A stretch of 64,000 bases of DNA from Cytidiella melzeri (GCA_022592445.1 JABYQR010000029.1:62001-126000), one strand, 5' to 3'; shown: positions 9,404 to 20,445, counted from the first letter of the stretch. Numbers and translations are program-made. Notes: a model not told the origin generated them from the sequence alone.

Positions 9404-12221
9404 CTATGTAACTGGGATTTCTTCATTGTCTGAATCAACAAAAACCTCCTCAGTTGACCTTACTGAGACACACTTTACCTTCCAGCGACAAATTGTAGCC
9501 GTGAGCTTCTTATGGTCACCACCTAAAGATATGTAATCCAATGGTGAAGATGCTGTATGACGGCCAGGCCTGTAGACATGAGTAGAGTTGACTCTGTAGG
9601 ATTCCTGCAGGCCAGCGACATCTTTTTCCCATTCAGGTGTTGTATGAGACTTTCCCCGTCGGAAGTGATTGAACTCAGCTTTGACATGGTCTTTGATTCG
9701 CCGCTGAGCCGGAATTGAGGCTGAAATTTTCTTGATGTATTCCCAGGTCAAGAAAGGGCCATGAACAGCAAAAGTGTGCTTAAAAATGTGAGCCACATTG
9801 AGACAATAGATGAGACATGCAATCAAGCTGACCTTAATATCTCGGATGTTATGCTCTTGAAGCATATCAAACGCAAGGAAGCGCCCCTCTTGGCCTGTGG
9901 TATTGGCAAGCCAGCAATAGCGCAAGATGAAGGATCTGAGGCATATGTAAGCAGCTGAATTGTACTATTGAGCTGTACAGCTTACCGTAGCTCTGGAGGC
10001 CACTCATGTTGAAGACCCTGCAGGAGCTCTAGGAGCTCGATAGCATAATTTGAGCTTGAACCACCATTGAACCGAAAGAGAAGACGTGGAAGAAGGTCCT
10101 CCATCCTACCAACATCTCCCGTCTTCATTGAGTCATCCAGCTCAATGTAGTTGAGTAAATCGCGGCAGAATAGAATGCCTTGCATGAGAACATCGTCTTG
10201 CTCCTCGACTGGAAGTTGTTTCTGAAGCTGCAGGGCAGCAGTGGATGCGTAGTTATCAACAATGCAAGCAGCAAGGTCATGAAGTTGGTTGGGCAGAAGG
10301 CTCCGCAAGTCAGAGAGCTTTGTGACCTTGGCAACGACACACCAAAGATCACGGAAGCGTGCCTCGGCGATATGCCACAGTGCTTCTTGCATTCCATGGT
10401 GGAACGGACCTAACAGGCATTTTTAGCAGACAAACAAGAGCTGTTCCATCAATGCATACCTTTAACAGATGGGCTATGTAGCCCCTTGCGTTTCAGAAGC
10501 TCAAAGCCGTGTCGGAGACCGAAGAGGTCCATACTCTTGTAGTATTGCTTGTGAAACGAATGCTCCTCAGCAAGCTGCGCGTGAAACCATCCAAAGATTT
10601 CGACAAGTTGATCAAATCTCTGGACAAAGTTGAAGTCCTCACTGCGGTCCTTCTTGATTGAGCGAACACGGACGGTCGTGAGTTGATCTCCAATCCAGAC
10701 AAGCAGATGCTGAAAGACCGGATGGTTCCTTAACGTCTCCTCTGGTCCGTCCAGCTTGAGTTGTTTCATCCACTCATCGATGCATTGACGGGTGCCTTCT
10801 TGAGACGCAGACTCTAGATGTACAGTATCGAGAACATACTGGCGGACTGCGTGCGCCTTTCCAATAGGGAGCTGGTGAGTAGGAGCTGGACGTGTAAAGA
10901 TTGGGGAATGCTTGTGCTCATACGAGTCAAAGTCAAAAGCCACAGTTCCAGTGAGAAACTTGAGGACATGATGGATAGCATGGAGTCGGAGGCAAGGCGC
11001 TGCAGCTAGTTCAAGTTTTTGAATTCCCACGGCTGTGATGAACTTGTCGACATTGGCTATGCGGTGCTGCTGATAGGCCTTGCGTTCCGGCCAGACCACG
11101 TTCAAGTCGGGGATGACAAAGAGCGTGGCAGCAGTTCCGCTGTCGAAGTGGTGCTGATTGGTGGTGCGCTGCTCGTAGACATGAAATCTGATGTTGAGAT
11201 TGTCCTGCGAGAGGAAGATGGGATAGATAGCAACGTCTTCACGCTGCTGTCGCTTAGCGTCGTCCGAAAGCTTGTCAACAAGATGGTACACCCATGAGTG
11301 ACTCATCGTGATTCCGTACGCGTGTGTTGTGTCGTGCGCCTTTGCTGCAAGCCCACTAGCCTTGAAGTAAACGCTGTTGAATTGCTGGAGACGGCAGCGT
11401 TTGTGCGAACAACCGTAGCAGCACGTACTTGCCATCATAACGATGGACTGAAATCGAACGTCAAACACAGGTTCACATGACATGCATGCACAAGTACTTA
11501 CCGCCGTGTGATCCTTGTAGCTGTTTCGATCCAGCTGTGCGGGGGTCGACGACGCGCTGTGAAGTACATCCCACAGCACGGGAGCTTTCAATTTGATTGT
11601 GCTCGCTAAGTCTTGAAGGTTGAGCTCGAGCAGCTTGTTGGCGGTAAGGTCCTTTATCGGTGCGCGCATGACCGGAGCGAGCTCACGCATCTCGCGGTTG
11701 ATGAGCACGTTGACATTCTCCACGGACCATTTGTCCAGCGACCTACGAGCAGCCTGGGTGCTGTATCCCTTCCCGTGCACGCGGTCGCGACCGCGTCTCC
11801 ACTTGCGGACCATGAACGGGAACCGGTCGCTGTGCAAGAACACAGTGCGAGCGTATCTTCAACGATGGAGTCAGAATCAGTAGATAGCGAATTATAAACA
11901 CTCGTACCTGATTCTCCCAGTATCCGCCTCCTCGCCTTGAAGCAGCGTCATGTAGTAGACAAGATTTGCGACGTCGAGGCTAAACTTCTCCGAGAGAACT
12001 TCGATGGCTCCTTCGATGCGTTTGGCGATTTCCTCGAGGCGGAGCATCTCCAGCGCTGACCTATACCTGTCTGTACGTCCGTGAACACCTGTTCTGTGCG
12101 GTAGGGCCTCGTCCCCTGATAATTCGTCGTCTGAGTCGAAGTCGACCGCCTCGTCGGGGTGAACTTCATTGTCGTCGTTCTCGAGGTCGACCTGAGGAGG
12201 GGGCATTGGCCTGGGTGCCAT
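9404..12221 (-). CDS. DUF6589-type (Academ) transposase
   Basis: Predicted 852-aa protein. Minus-strand exons are 12221-11908, 11856-11502, 11447-10460, 10409-9986, 9935-9833 and 9778-9404; they sum to a multiple of three and every junction is GT-AG. The start is the first ATG of the frame (MAPRPMPPPQ). Recognisable family signatures are QDNLNIRFHV, HHFDSGTAATLFVIPD, IGDQLTTVRVRS followed by FGWFHAQLAEEHSFHKQYY, KGPFHHGMQEALWH (across an intron) and LLQEHN-type FDMLQEHNIRDIK. These are typical of the Agaricomycete DUF6589 family, which I connect with Academ transposases. The Asp residues of QDN and GDQ are plausible first and second catalytic acids; the third is unassigned. A short acidic N-terminus precedes the domain. 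The gene is convergent with the helicase, with 161 bp between the stops. Confidence 0.87.
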
Positions 12222-12371
12222 TTGTTGCGCACAGAGGCCGAGAGTCAAGCTAAGCGATGTAAGAAGGGGCGAGAGGAAACACAGTCGAGCGTTCGGGCTA
12301 TAGTGGAGGCAAAGAGCAATGAGCGCGATGTTGGAGTTGCAACGTTATCTTATTGCAGGCGCCGGAAGATC

Positions 12372-13460
12372 TGACGTTTCTTCGTGATCGCCGAGGCATG
12401 CCGCGAATGATCTACCCCCACACGGGCGAAAAAGACCAGACGTTCTGCTGCCGCAGAACTCACAATCCGCGCCATCATTTTCTCAATCCAGCATTTTTGA
12501 AACACCATCAAAAGTACTATACTGTTGTAGAACCCCTTTTGCAAACGGGTACGCTGTTGCAAATCAGCCTCCAGCCTCAATCACACCTTGTTTTTTGTAC
12601 CGGTAAAAGATGTATTATATAGAATTTTCCTCAAACAATATGTACATGTACTTTTTGTAATATTCGAGGGAGGGATGCAGGCTACCGAGTGTTACCGGTG
12701 TGTTTTCTGCCGTCTTGTGCACGCATATCTGACCATATCTGACAAGATCCCAAAGATCCCAGCGAGCGGTGAGCACAAAAACCTGGAATCTACCTCGCCT
12801 ACACCACCGCTTCATTTCCATAAGCTTCAACTCATTGTCAGAGATGCGAGTGAGCTTGGGAGGGGAAAATTCTGAATTGTCGTGACAAAAGGCGCAAGCA
12901 GAGTGACAAGGGGTTCAAACTCCGATTAGTGTAATATACATGGCGACCAATGACGCATACTCGACTGTGCTTGTGAAATAATAGCCACTCTTTTGATTTG
13001 TATATAAATTCACTCCTTTGCTGTACATACTCGTATAATTTTCTAGCTACGTTCGTCTCTCACGCGATGTAAATGTAGCTTCGTCTACTTCGACTCAACC
13101 TCTGTACAAGGGCGCTTCGTGACAAGCCGAGCAGTGATTGAACTTGCCGTGTGACAATAGCATCAATTTGTGACTCAAAACGGGTACGCTTTTGCAAAAC
13201 CTGACTCTCGACGACGGCAACGTTCCGCTCGTCGTATTACACGATTTCTCATCCTTCAAACCTCCGGATATCATACGTGAGATGGTCTTCTAGGAAATAA
13301 AGAAAAAATTGTAATTTTTGGGCCAACACTCATGTGCCCACACTTTTTTCAATACGCTCGATGCAAATAAATTTGCAAAGCTGGTTCTACAACAGTATAA
13401 GGCAGGAGCCCTGGCGACTGCCTCCGGGAGCGCAGCGACCGTGTCTCCTGAACGAGACTA
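12372..13460 (-). repeat. Right terminal inverted repeat of the composite transposon, interrupted
   Basis: The inner part (12372-12517) and outer part (13400-13460) match the left end in inverted orientation. They are separated by an 878-bp insertion with its own inverted ends. Removing the insertion and one TA restores co-linearity with the left end. The outer 60 bp include TAGTCTCGTTC and GGAGACACGGTCGCTGCG (read on the minus strand). Confidence 0.82.
12520..13397. mobile_element. 878-bp non-autonomous element with inverted ends and TA duplication (MITE-like)
   Basis: The ends are TACTGTTGTAGAACC and its exact complement, followed on both sides by a TTTGCAAA motif, so the inverted repeat extends to about 26 bp with mismatches. 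TA flanks both sides (12518-12519, 13398-13399), which suggests a Tc1/mariner-type non-autonomous element. The same stretch is absent from the left terminal repeat, which supports insertion. GGGTACGC(T/G)(T/G)TTGCAAA occurs twice inside (near 12548 and 13181), as expected for subterminal transposase sites. No credible gene is inside. Confidence 0.75.
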
Positions 13461-13469
13461 ATGCAGAAT
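13461..13469. repeat. Right 9-bp target-site duplication of the composite transposon
   Basis: ATGCAGAAT, same orientation as 469-477. It lies 20 bp past the APC8 stop codon, so the insertion target was the APC8 3' UTR or terminator region. Confidence 0.85.
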
Positions 13470-13488
13470 GAAGATTGGAATATCAAGG

Positions 13489-16126
13489 TTAACCAGCAGG
13501 CGCACCACCCGAAGCCGTGGTGGCAGCAGAAGCTCCCATCCCACTGGCCGCCCCGCTCCCATCCCCCACAACACCCTTCTTCTCCGCAATCGCCGACTTG
13601 ATCTTCTTCAACAGCTCCGTCGCCTGAGCGACATACTCAGAGTTGCTAGCAGCAACACGCTCCATGTACACCTTCGCCAACTCGAGGTCCCCTCCGTGTG
13701 CAACGTGGTATTTCGCGACTTCGACGCACGAGCCGGCGTATTCGTTGATCGGACGGTCTGTTCCAGCATGCCGAGTTAGTGTGTGGGCTCTTCCACTATT
13801 GGCAATCTATGTTTAGGGGGGGAGGGAGGGGATACATACTGTTTGCAGCGTATGTTTCCACGATGTAATTGTGACACACCGCTTCCTCCGACAGCTCTTC
13901 GAGAATCTTGTAGATTCCCGCCATCCGAAGCCGAATCGCGGTTTCGAAAGGATCGGCACCAATGAGGGCACGCTTCAGGCACTCGAGTGCTTCGCGGTAC
14001 CTGGAAAGAAAGAAAAAAGCCAGAGGAAGGTGAGTTCAAACGTTTAACACGGGATAGAGAACAACTGTCGCAGAGCCACATTGTCACCTGTAGACTGAAA
14101 ACTACGAAGGGAAGGGAAAGTGGTGACGAACCTTCCCATCTCCTGGTAGCACATACCCTGGGCTTGCCAGATTCTGACATCATAAGGCCTGTGTTGATCC
14201 GAGGGAAAGGAAAACGGATGAATCAGCAAAAGTTCGCGCGCGCAAGCGAGTATAGGGAGCGCACCGAAGCGAAGTAGCGTGCTGGTAGTAATACAACGCA
14301 TAGTCGTGCATGCTAAGCAATTCGTACGCTTGTCCCAGACCGTACCAGGCCCTGTAGTCTTTGCGATTCACATCTGCATGAGATAGACGCCAACAAGGCG
14401 TAAGACACCTGGAACAGAAAGAGTCAGCTGAAACGAGCCCACGCACCAACAGCTTTGCGGTATGCCTCAATCGCGGCATGAGCGTTTTTCATCTCCACAT
14501 ATTCATGTCCCATCAACGTCCATGCAGATAGATATGTGCGGTCCAATTGCGTCGCACGCTTGAAGTACTTGATGGCTTTGTCGTGCTGTGATCGGAGGGA
14601 GTAGTGATTTCCTGAAACCAAGAGCATCCAACATCAGCGACAGCGCACGAGGCGTCTCTGGAGGACATACCAACAAGACAGCATACTTCTGGGCGATCTT
14701 TGTCCAGAACGAGGAGCTCGTGGGCTAGTCGAGAGAGCTCCAAACGGTTCTCGGTTACATAAAGAATGTTGGAGTACACGTCAATATCGTCTACTCTGCA
14801 GTCCTCTATCGTCAGAATCTTCTTAAACTGAGCCTCTGCCTGTCCAAAATCTGTACAGACATGAGCGTTCAAAGCACCAAGTAAAGGTGAGAAATACGTG
14901 CCGTGTAGATGGTAGAGCACGCAGGCCCGTAATGACATGATCCAAGTACTCTTCGGGAACATATCCTCATGCAGAAGTCTGTCGCATAGCACCAGCTCAT
15001 TCTCGGATGGGCTATTGAGACTGTTGAGGGTCTTGATTTGGAACATTTGAACCAGTGGATGACTAGGAGGTAAAGGAAGCAAGGGCAAGATGGACGATAG
15101 CTGCAACATTCGGATGAATTACACGGACGACAGGCGGACTTGTAAAGCATACCTCCTCTCCATCGTAAACGCATTCACCGAGCACCGTCCATGCTGACCA
15201 ATTCCACGGGTATGTTGCGATCGACAAGAGAGTAGATTCGATAGCCTCTTCGCGCCTTGAAAGACGTAACAAAAACAGTGATTTCCTGTCTTTGAACTAG
15301 GCGGGTCATTACAAATATGTGCCACGAATGATACGCACAAGAACAGCAGCCAGGGATCTCGGGTGTCTGCAATAGTTGCTGAGATGTTTTTGAGCAGTAC
15401 CGTCGACACTCTGTTTAATGGGTTCGGCTGCTGCTCTCTAGAGCCTAAAGAATAGCGATCAATCAATCAACCCTTGATGTCAAGTAGATACTCACGAACC
15501 GTCCAGTTTGTACCAGTTCGTCATCGAGTTCTTTTCGCTAACCTTTGACCCGCTTGTTATCAACCGCCTGAACGAGTAGAGCATTAGTCGAACCTACGAT
15601 GAATTGACTGTAGGCTTTCATGAACACTGCTTTTGCACTCTTTGCATTCCTCAGCCGGGGAACAGCCCTGATGTACTGTTTGTTGTCCATGAAAGCTTTG
15701 CAAGCCATGAGATCGTCTGCCTCCAGTGCCTGTAGCTGCTTTTCGCGCTCTATGAGTTCTTCTGACAAAGGCCGTAGGGTAGGCGCGTGCGGATGCTTGT
15801 CAAGAGGTAGAGAATTCCCTGCGGTGATGTCAGCTGGCGGAGAAGGATGAGGAGAGATGGGCATAGGAGGGTCTTCTAGCTGTCGCTCCTCCGTCTTTGT
15901 GGGGATGAAGGTCGTGGTACTAGGTCCGAGACCAGCCTGACGTTTTGCCGGTGCAATTGAGAGCAATAGCTCTGCAGCCCTACGCGCCGATGTATAAAGA
16001 CCGGTGAGCCAGCAGCGCAAGACATACGTACCATTTTGAAGCAACCAAAAGCCCTCGATCATCACACTGGCGAGCAGCGTCTCTAAGAGCAGCGACCATT
16101 TCGACGTCCACAGGCAGGGCCTCCAT
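13489..16126 (-). CDS. CDC23: Anaphase-promoting complex subunit 8 (Cdc23), TPR protein
   Basis: A scaffold subunit of the APC/C ubiquitin ligase that controls mitotic exit in the nucleus. The spliced frame starts [20 protein letters not shown]. The first intron completes the [10 protein letters not shown] motif of the Cdc23 N-terminal domain. Tetratricopeptide repeats follow, with [43 protein letters not shown] and [14 protein letters not shown] as the clearest. The C-terminal region has [14 protein letters not shown] and a Gly/Ala-rich tail. About a dozen short introns are needed. One of them (14851-14901) fits the conserved frame only with a GC donor. The family start is short, so I took the ATG at 16126; the frame is open upstream to a GTG. 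The composite transposon abuts the 3' end, so the native polyadenylation region may be displaced. Confidence 0.93.
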
Positions 16127-16955
16127 CGTAATGAATGGTTCTGGGTGGGCATAGGCTTCAGCAAATGCACTCGTTGTTTTGTTACTAGCGACCACCTACC
16201 TCAGGCTTTGGGATGTGGTGGCGGTGGCACACTGCCTGCTCCGTGACGTGACGCCCGTTACGGTGAACCGGTGCACGGGTGTCCATGACAACTTTTGATC
16301 CGACAACAGATTGTGGCGCACTTGGGGAAAAGCGGCTGTGTCGCAAGATCATCCGAGTCTTCCCGCACACCTCCCTTTGAAGTGAGTCCAGGTTGTTTCT
16401 TGCATTATACAAGGACCTTTCCTCAAGCTTCGACGTGGACTGCCGCTGCGTGCCCACCGCCGTACAGAACGAACCATGCACGGGGAAGCAGGTGTTATCA
16501 CGAGGTGTTATCACGGACGCACGCTGTAAGCTCTGCCAGCTTCTCCTGTCTCAAAAAAATGTTGAGACACATCTGCAAAGCAGTTAAATTGGGGCCAGCT
16601 GTTCGTTTTTGCGAGACTTACCGGAGCCCAGCTGCCCAGCTATCAATTTGTACCAGTTTCATGTGGTTCTCGAGCTGTGGTGTACAATAGGAGGTCCAGA
16701 GGTGTTTCAAGCTGCAACACATAAATACCGCAGCTCGCCTGCTTGTGTCTTTACAGCTCTGAGAGTTCCCCATTCCCGTTCGTCCAAGCCAACTCACACA
16801 AGCTAGCACTGGTTGGTGCGTATTATACCCACTATGCGATTTCGAAAGCTCATTCTGACACATGTTCTAGTTATCTTGCTGTTTTTCCATTCTCTATACC
16901 AAAGCCCAAGCCCCAAACGATTTGAGACGTCCCACACCTCTCTTGTTTTTCCATC
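16127..16955. other. Intergenic region between APC8 and the secreted repeat protein
   Basis: About 830 bp between divergent genes. Open frames here have no family resemblance and poor coding character. It should hold both promoters. No mobile element was recognised. Confidence 0.5.
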
Positions 16956-18149
16956 ATGCGCCCCCCCACTATCGCTCTCGCATTAGTTGCTATCGTTGGT
17001 CCCGCTGTATCTGCACCCATTGCCTCCAGCACTGGGTCTTCTGACGCCCCATCAGGCAGTTCAACTGCCATCGCTGCTGTTGACGATAGATTGTACGCTC
17101 GCCGTGCACTGTAAGTCGACTTTGCTCATCAACATTGCACGTATTATTGACTCTTTACTCTCTGCATGCAAAAGCGACTCTAGCGCATCTGTTCTGCATC
17201 GTCGGATGCCTCTCAATTTCTTGAGGTTGAACACTGGGTTTTTATGGCTTGTCGCTGGATCATATATTCCTATCGAGGCGAATGCCGTCAAACAGTGAGG
17301 GGGGTCTGTTATCGATGTTTCACATCATACTCAGTTAACATCTGCAGAGCTCTAAGCCGCCGTGAAGAGCCTGCGACTACAGAGTTCGCTGATCTACACG
17401 CTCGCCAATATCTTGCTGCGGAAGGGATTAAGAAGGGGAAGGGGAAGGGCTGGATCAAGCCAGCTGTGGCGCTAATTGCCGGATTCGGTTTAGGCAAAAT
17501 GTTGGGGTTTGGGAAAGGGTGAGTCGATTACATCGATGTTGCACGTGACGTTAAACTCTGCAACAGCCCCAGTCCACCCAGCAGCATGGCCGCCAACGAG
17601 GCCTTGGCCAATGGCACCGACACCGGCAACAGCACCGCCACCGACCTCGGCAACAGCACCGCCACCGACACCGGCAACAGCACCGACACCGGCAACAGCA
17701 CCACCACCGACCTCGGCAACAGCACCGCCACCAATCTCGTCAACAACACGGCCACCGACCTCGGCAACAGCACCGCCACCGACTTCGGCACCAGCACGGC
17801 CACCGACTTTGGCAACAGCACGGCCACCGACCTTGGCAACAGCACGGCCACCGACTTCGGCACCAGCACGGCCACCGACTTTGGCAACAGCACGGCCACC
17901 GACCTTGGCAACAGCACGGCCACCGACATGGGCAACAGCCTGGACAGCCTGTCTCGTCGCGATGGTTTCAACGGGGATCACAGCTTTGCCCAAGCACTTT
18001 ACCCCCGGTGAGTAGTCTTCCGCCCATTGGTGTTGGCCAGCACTGACATAACGAATGTCAGGGAGGACTTATCCGACTACAAAACTTTCGCCGAGACGCT
18101 TGCGCGCTCGTTTGATCTTGAGGCTCGCAGCTCCAACGAGCTCGACTGA
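16956..18149 (+). CDS. Secreted repetitive glycoprotein, unidentified family
   Basis: The start is a clear signal peptide (MRPPTIALALVAIVGPAVSA). Proposed exons are 16956-17110, 17175-17294 (optional, in frame either way), 17348-17518, 17567-18007 and 18062-18149. After the leader come dibasic sites (ARR, SRREEP), a Lys/Gly-rich hydrophobic stretch (KKGKGKGW then PAVALIAGFGLGKML) and about 13 copies of an 8-residue repeat GNSTATDL. Each repeat offers an N-glycosylation sequon (about twelve in total). Then come SLSRRDGF and a short acidic C-terminus. Dibasic sites suggest Kex2 processing in the Golgi. I know no matching family. It could be a cell-wall or effector-type protein or a processed-peptide precursor; this is inference. 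Confidence 0.65.
17611..17940 (+). repeat. 24-nt coding minisatellite (GNSTATD repeats)
   Basis: Thirteen or so units of the type GGCAACAGC ACCGCCACCGAC plus a variable last codon (CTC, TTC or ATG), nearly all 24 nt and therefore in frame. Larger two- and three-unit blocks recur (units ending in L, F, F), which suggests expansion by slippage or unequal crossover. All six frames stay open across it, giving false reading frames on both strands. Confidence 0.9.
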
Positions 18150-18380
18150 AGGAGAGGACCGACATGACAAGTTGTTTGCATTATACTATGCCTGTTTGAT
18201 TATCTAGAAACGTAGCTTTGTTTGCACTAGCGCTGTGTTTGCTTCAGCATGTGTGCGGTCATACACTACAATTTAGATGCCATCGCTCGTGCGTTTTACG
18301 ACGTTCAGCGCTTGCGTTGGATATCCTACGTTCCTTCATCCATATATTGGCGTAGGCTATCAATAGTTGCCTTGTCGAGG

Positions 18381-19304
18381 ATGTACCACGTCGCGCTCGC
18401 GATTCCGCTGGCACTATTGGCCGCTCTGCTGAGGTTGTACATGATTCTTCCCCGGGCAAAGTTAACAACCAAGGGTACTCGCCCAGCTTCCGAGCCCTGC
18501 AGAATAGGTGTGTTCCTGGGCTCAGGTAAAGATTCACCATACTATGCATATTGCTCGGAGAGCTAAGACCTTCAGTTAGGTGGACATACGGCCGAGGCAC
18601 TCACGCTTCTATCAGCCTTGGACTTGACCCGCTACAACCACCGTACCTACATCGTGAGTCGCGGCGACACGCTGAGTGCGAAGAAAGCCAGAACTCTAGA
18701 GTCGCTCAAAGCTGACGCTCCTGCAGACAACGTGAGTCCTGTTCACAAAAGTCGCAGCGACCGCCAAGTTTATCGCTCGGTCATTGGGATTCGCTCTCTC
18801 AGCCGGCATACAGAATAATAACGATCCCACGGGCGCGCCGCGTGCACCAGTCGTTACTGACGACACCGTTCACGTCCGTGCAATCCCTCGCCATCTGTGT
18901 TTACCATGTCATGCTGGTACCCTTGCTTTCTGGAGAGCGTTTTGCGGACGTGGTGCTGCTCAATGGACCTGGGACGTGTGTGATGGTATGCATGGCAGTC
19001 TATGTCAACAAGGTGACCTTTGGCAGCACAACATTCTGAAAATGCGGCTCAAAATACATGCCAGTTCCTCGGATTGTACTCACCGAAGTTGGTCTACGTC
19101 GAGTCTTTCGCTCGTGTCCGGAGACTCTCTCTTTCCGGCAAACTCTTGCGGCACTTCGTCGACAGGTGCGTCCTTAATCCGTCCAACTAGCCGTCGCAAA
19201 CTTTTGACACACTGCTACTCTTCCACTTCTACAGATTTGTAGTGCAATGGCCAGAGCTGGCTGCTGGGGATTCTAAAGCTGACTGTCGAGGGTGGCTCGT
19301 GTGA
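18381..19304 (+). CDS. ALG14: UDP-GlcNAc transferase subunit Alg14
   Basis: The membrane anchor that recruits Alg13 to the cytosolic face of the ER, together adding the second GlcNAc to dolichol-PP-GlcNAc for N-glycosylation. The N-terminus carries one hydrophobic anchor (HVALAIPLALLAALLRLY). An intron splits the family motif FLGSGGHTAEAL. Further motifs are YNHRTYIVSRGDTLSAKKA, VLLNGPGTCV, LVYVESFARVRRLSLSGK and FVVQWPEL near the C-terminus. Several short introns are required. The ATG chosen is directly before the anchor; the frame extends upstream, but those residues do not resemble the family. Confidence 0.93.
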
Positions 19305-19551
19305 GTAGCCTATGGGGATTGACAGGAATAGACAACAACGATGAGTAAAAAATGCCTTTCTCCTTGCTTACTCACACTTCTGTGTTGATGAGCGAATGTG
19401 CATGAGTGATGGTAGCATGGAGTCACAATATGGTCGGGTGGGCAATTTTTGCTCGTGTGTTCGAACTGTTGGTCACAACACACATTGTACTCAATATGTA
19501 CATAGGAAGAAATGGACAAATACGAGGCGCAGGCCATTGTGCACGTAGTCA

Positions 19552-20445
19552 CTACTTCCTGGTCCAGCGGTCCTCACCATCATTGCCAGCCCTTCGTTTC
19601 GGACTAGCGCTGCGACGATCCCGCTTGCTAGGTTCCCACCCTCCTCCGCCGCCCGTCTGTGGAGGGTGTAACTTTCGTTCCAGTTTTTGGCCGTGACGCA
19701 AAGATGACACGAGGTCCTTCGAAGCAAGCCTCAAGTGCATGAAGTTACAGAAACCTCCACGGTTGCATTCTCCATTTTCATTTTGACGACAACAAGCCTC
19801 TCGGAAGTCAGTTACTGGCGACAACTCCGCGTACAGCGGACGACCTGGAAGAGACGACCACGTTCAGCACTGGGACGCACAAGAGTATACGCCTTCGACG
19901 CACCTGCATACCACCGGTCATTCAAATTGTCTACAGCAGCCTGAGCCTCAGTCTCCCACTCGTAACGTGCGTACACATTGCCGATCAAGTGGTCGCCGAC
20001 ATTGTCACAAACCTACGCGTGAAACAAAGTGAATACAAGCATAGTAGGGTTCATTGGACACATACATGGAGCTCCAACAGATGTCCAAACTTTGATAGCT
20101 CGCAGTAAAGGTCTTCATACACAGCGTCGAACCCTTCCTGTAGGTCTTTGTCTGTAAGCTTACATACGGGGTCGTGCGCGGGGTTGTGGTAAACATTAGG
20201 TAGGAGTATCGTTTGCGAGAAGGCGGGCTTGATATGCTTTCTGGAGCAGCGGTCGCCATGTCTACATGCACCTATCTTGAAGGAAGTCAGCATTGGTCAT
20301 TCTAGAGTACAAGCATCGCCTTACCTTGTAGTAGAAAGAGCAATTGACACGGTCTTGCTCAGTACCGAAGATGTTGGCCTACAGGACGGTGAATGAAAAG
20401 GAATGTAGGAAATTAAAAGATGTTACGCACAAGATGAGAAGCCAT
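19552..20445 (-). CDS. U2AF1: U2 snRNP auxiliary factor small subunit (U2AF35)
   Basis: Recognises the 3' splice-site AG in the nucleus as a heterodimer with the large subunit. The spliced protein starts MASHLANIFGTEQDRVNCSF. It contains two CCCH zinc fingers (C..SFYYKIGACRHGDRCSRKH and CCRQNENGECNRGGFCNFMH) flanking an atypical RRM, in which GNVYARYEWETEAQ and WYAGRPLYAELSPV are typical. The tail is short: Gly-rich, then RDRRSASPKRR. It has far fewer RS dipeptides than animal U2AF35. Five exons with short introns; the first coding exon is only five codons (M-A-S-H-L). Confidence 0.95.

Larger units (their letters stand above)
478..13460. mobile_element. Composite AcademH-like DNA transposon with two nested insertions
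   Basis: A 13.0-kb element bounded by inverted repeats and a 9-bp direct duplication. Removing the nested copia (1002-5937 with one target copy) and the 878-bp element at 12520-13397 leaves a core of about 7.2 kb. The core has two convergent genes: a RecQ-like helicase (865-9242, +) and a DUF6589-type transposase (9404-12221, -). From memory, a helicase beside an Academ transposase with 9-10 bp target duplications describes AcademH, a lineage reported in fungi and animals; the family name rests on that recollection. Alternatives such as KDZ or Plavaka elements have different transposases. The core may have been intact until copia hit the helicase, because both genes remain in frame once the insertion is ignored. 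Confidence 0.82.

Noticed and set aside
12903..12935. B-box-like GGTTCAAACTCC inside the 878-bp element, hinting at a SINE
   Set aside because: No A box at proper distance, and the element has clear inverted ends, unlike a SINE.
478..13460. KDZ-type transposon or Starship-like element
   Set aside because: No CxC/TET-JBP genes and no DUF3435 tyrosine recombinase. The transposase has DUF6589 motifs, and the element has inverted ends with a 9-bp duplication.
16127..16195. Start of APC8 at a GTG at 16195
   Set aside because: The codon is not ATG, and the family N-terminus begins near the ATG at 16126.
17611..17940. CRISPR-like array
   Set aside because: The units are contiguous 24-nt coding repeats without spacers, in a eukaryotic gene.
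17490..18015. Long frames of GGRAVAKV and PPTSATA repeats on both strands
   Set aside because: The 24-nt minisatellite is a multiple of three, so all frames stay open. The frame with flanking exons and a signal peptide was kept.
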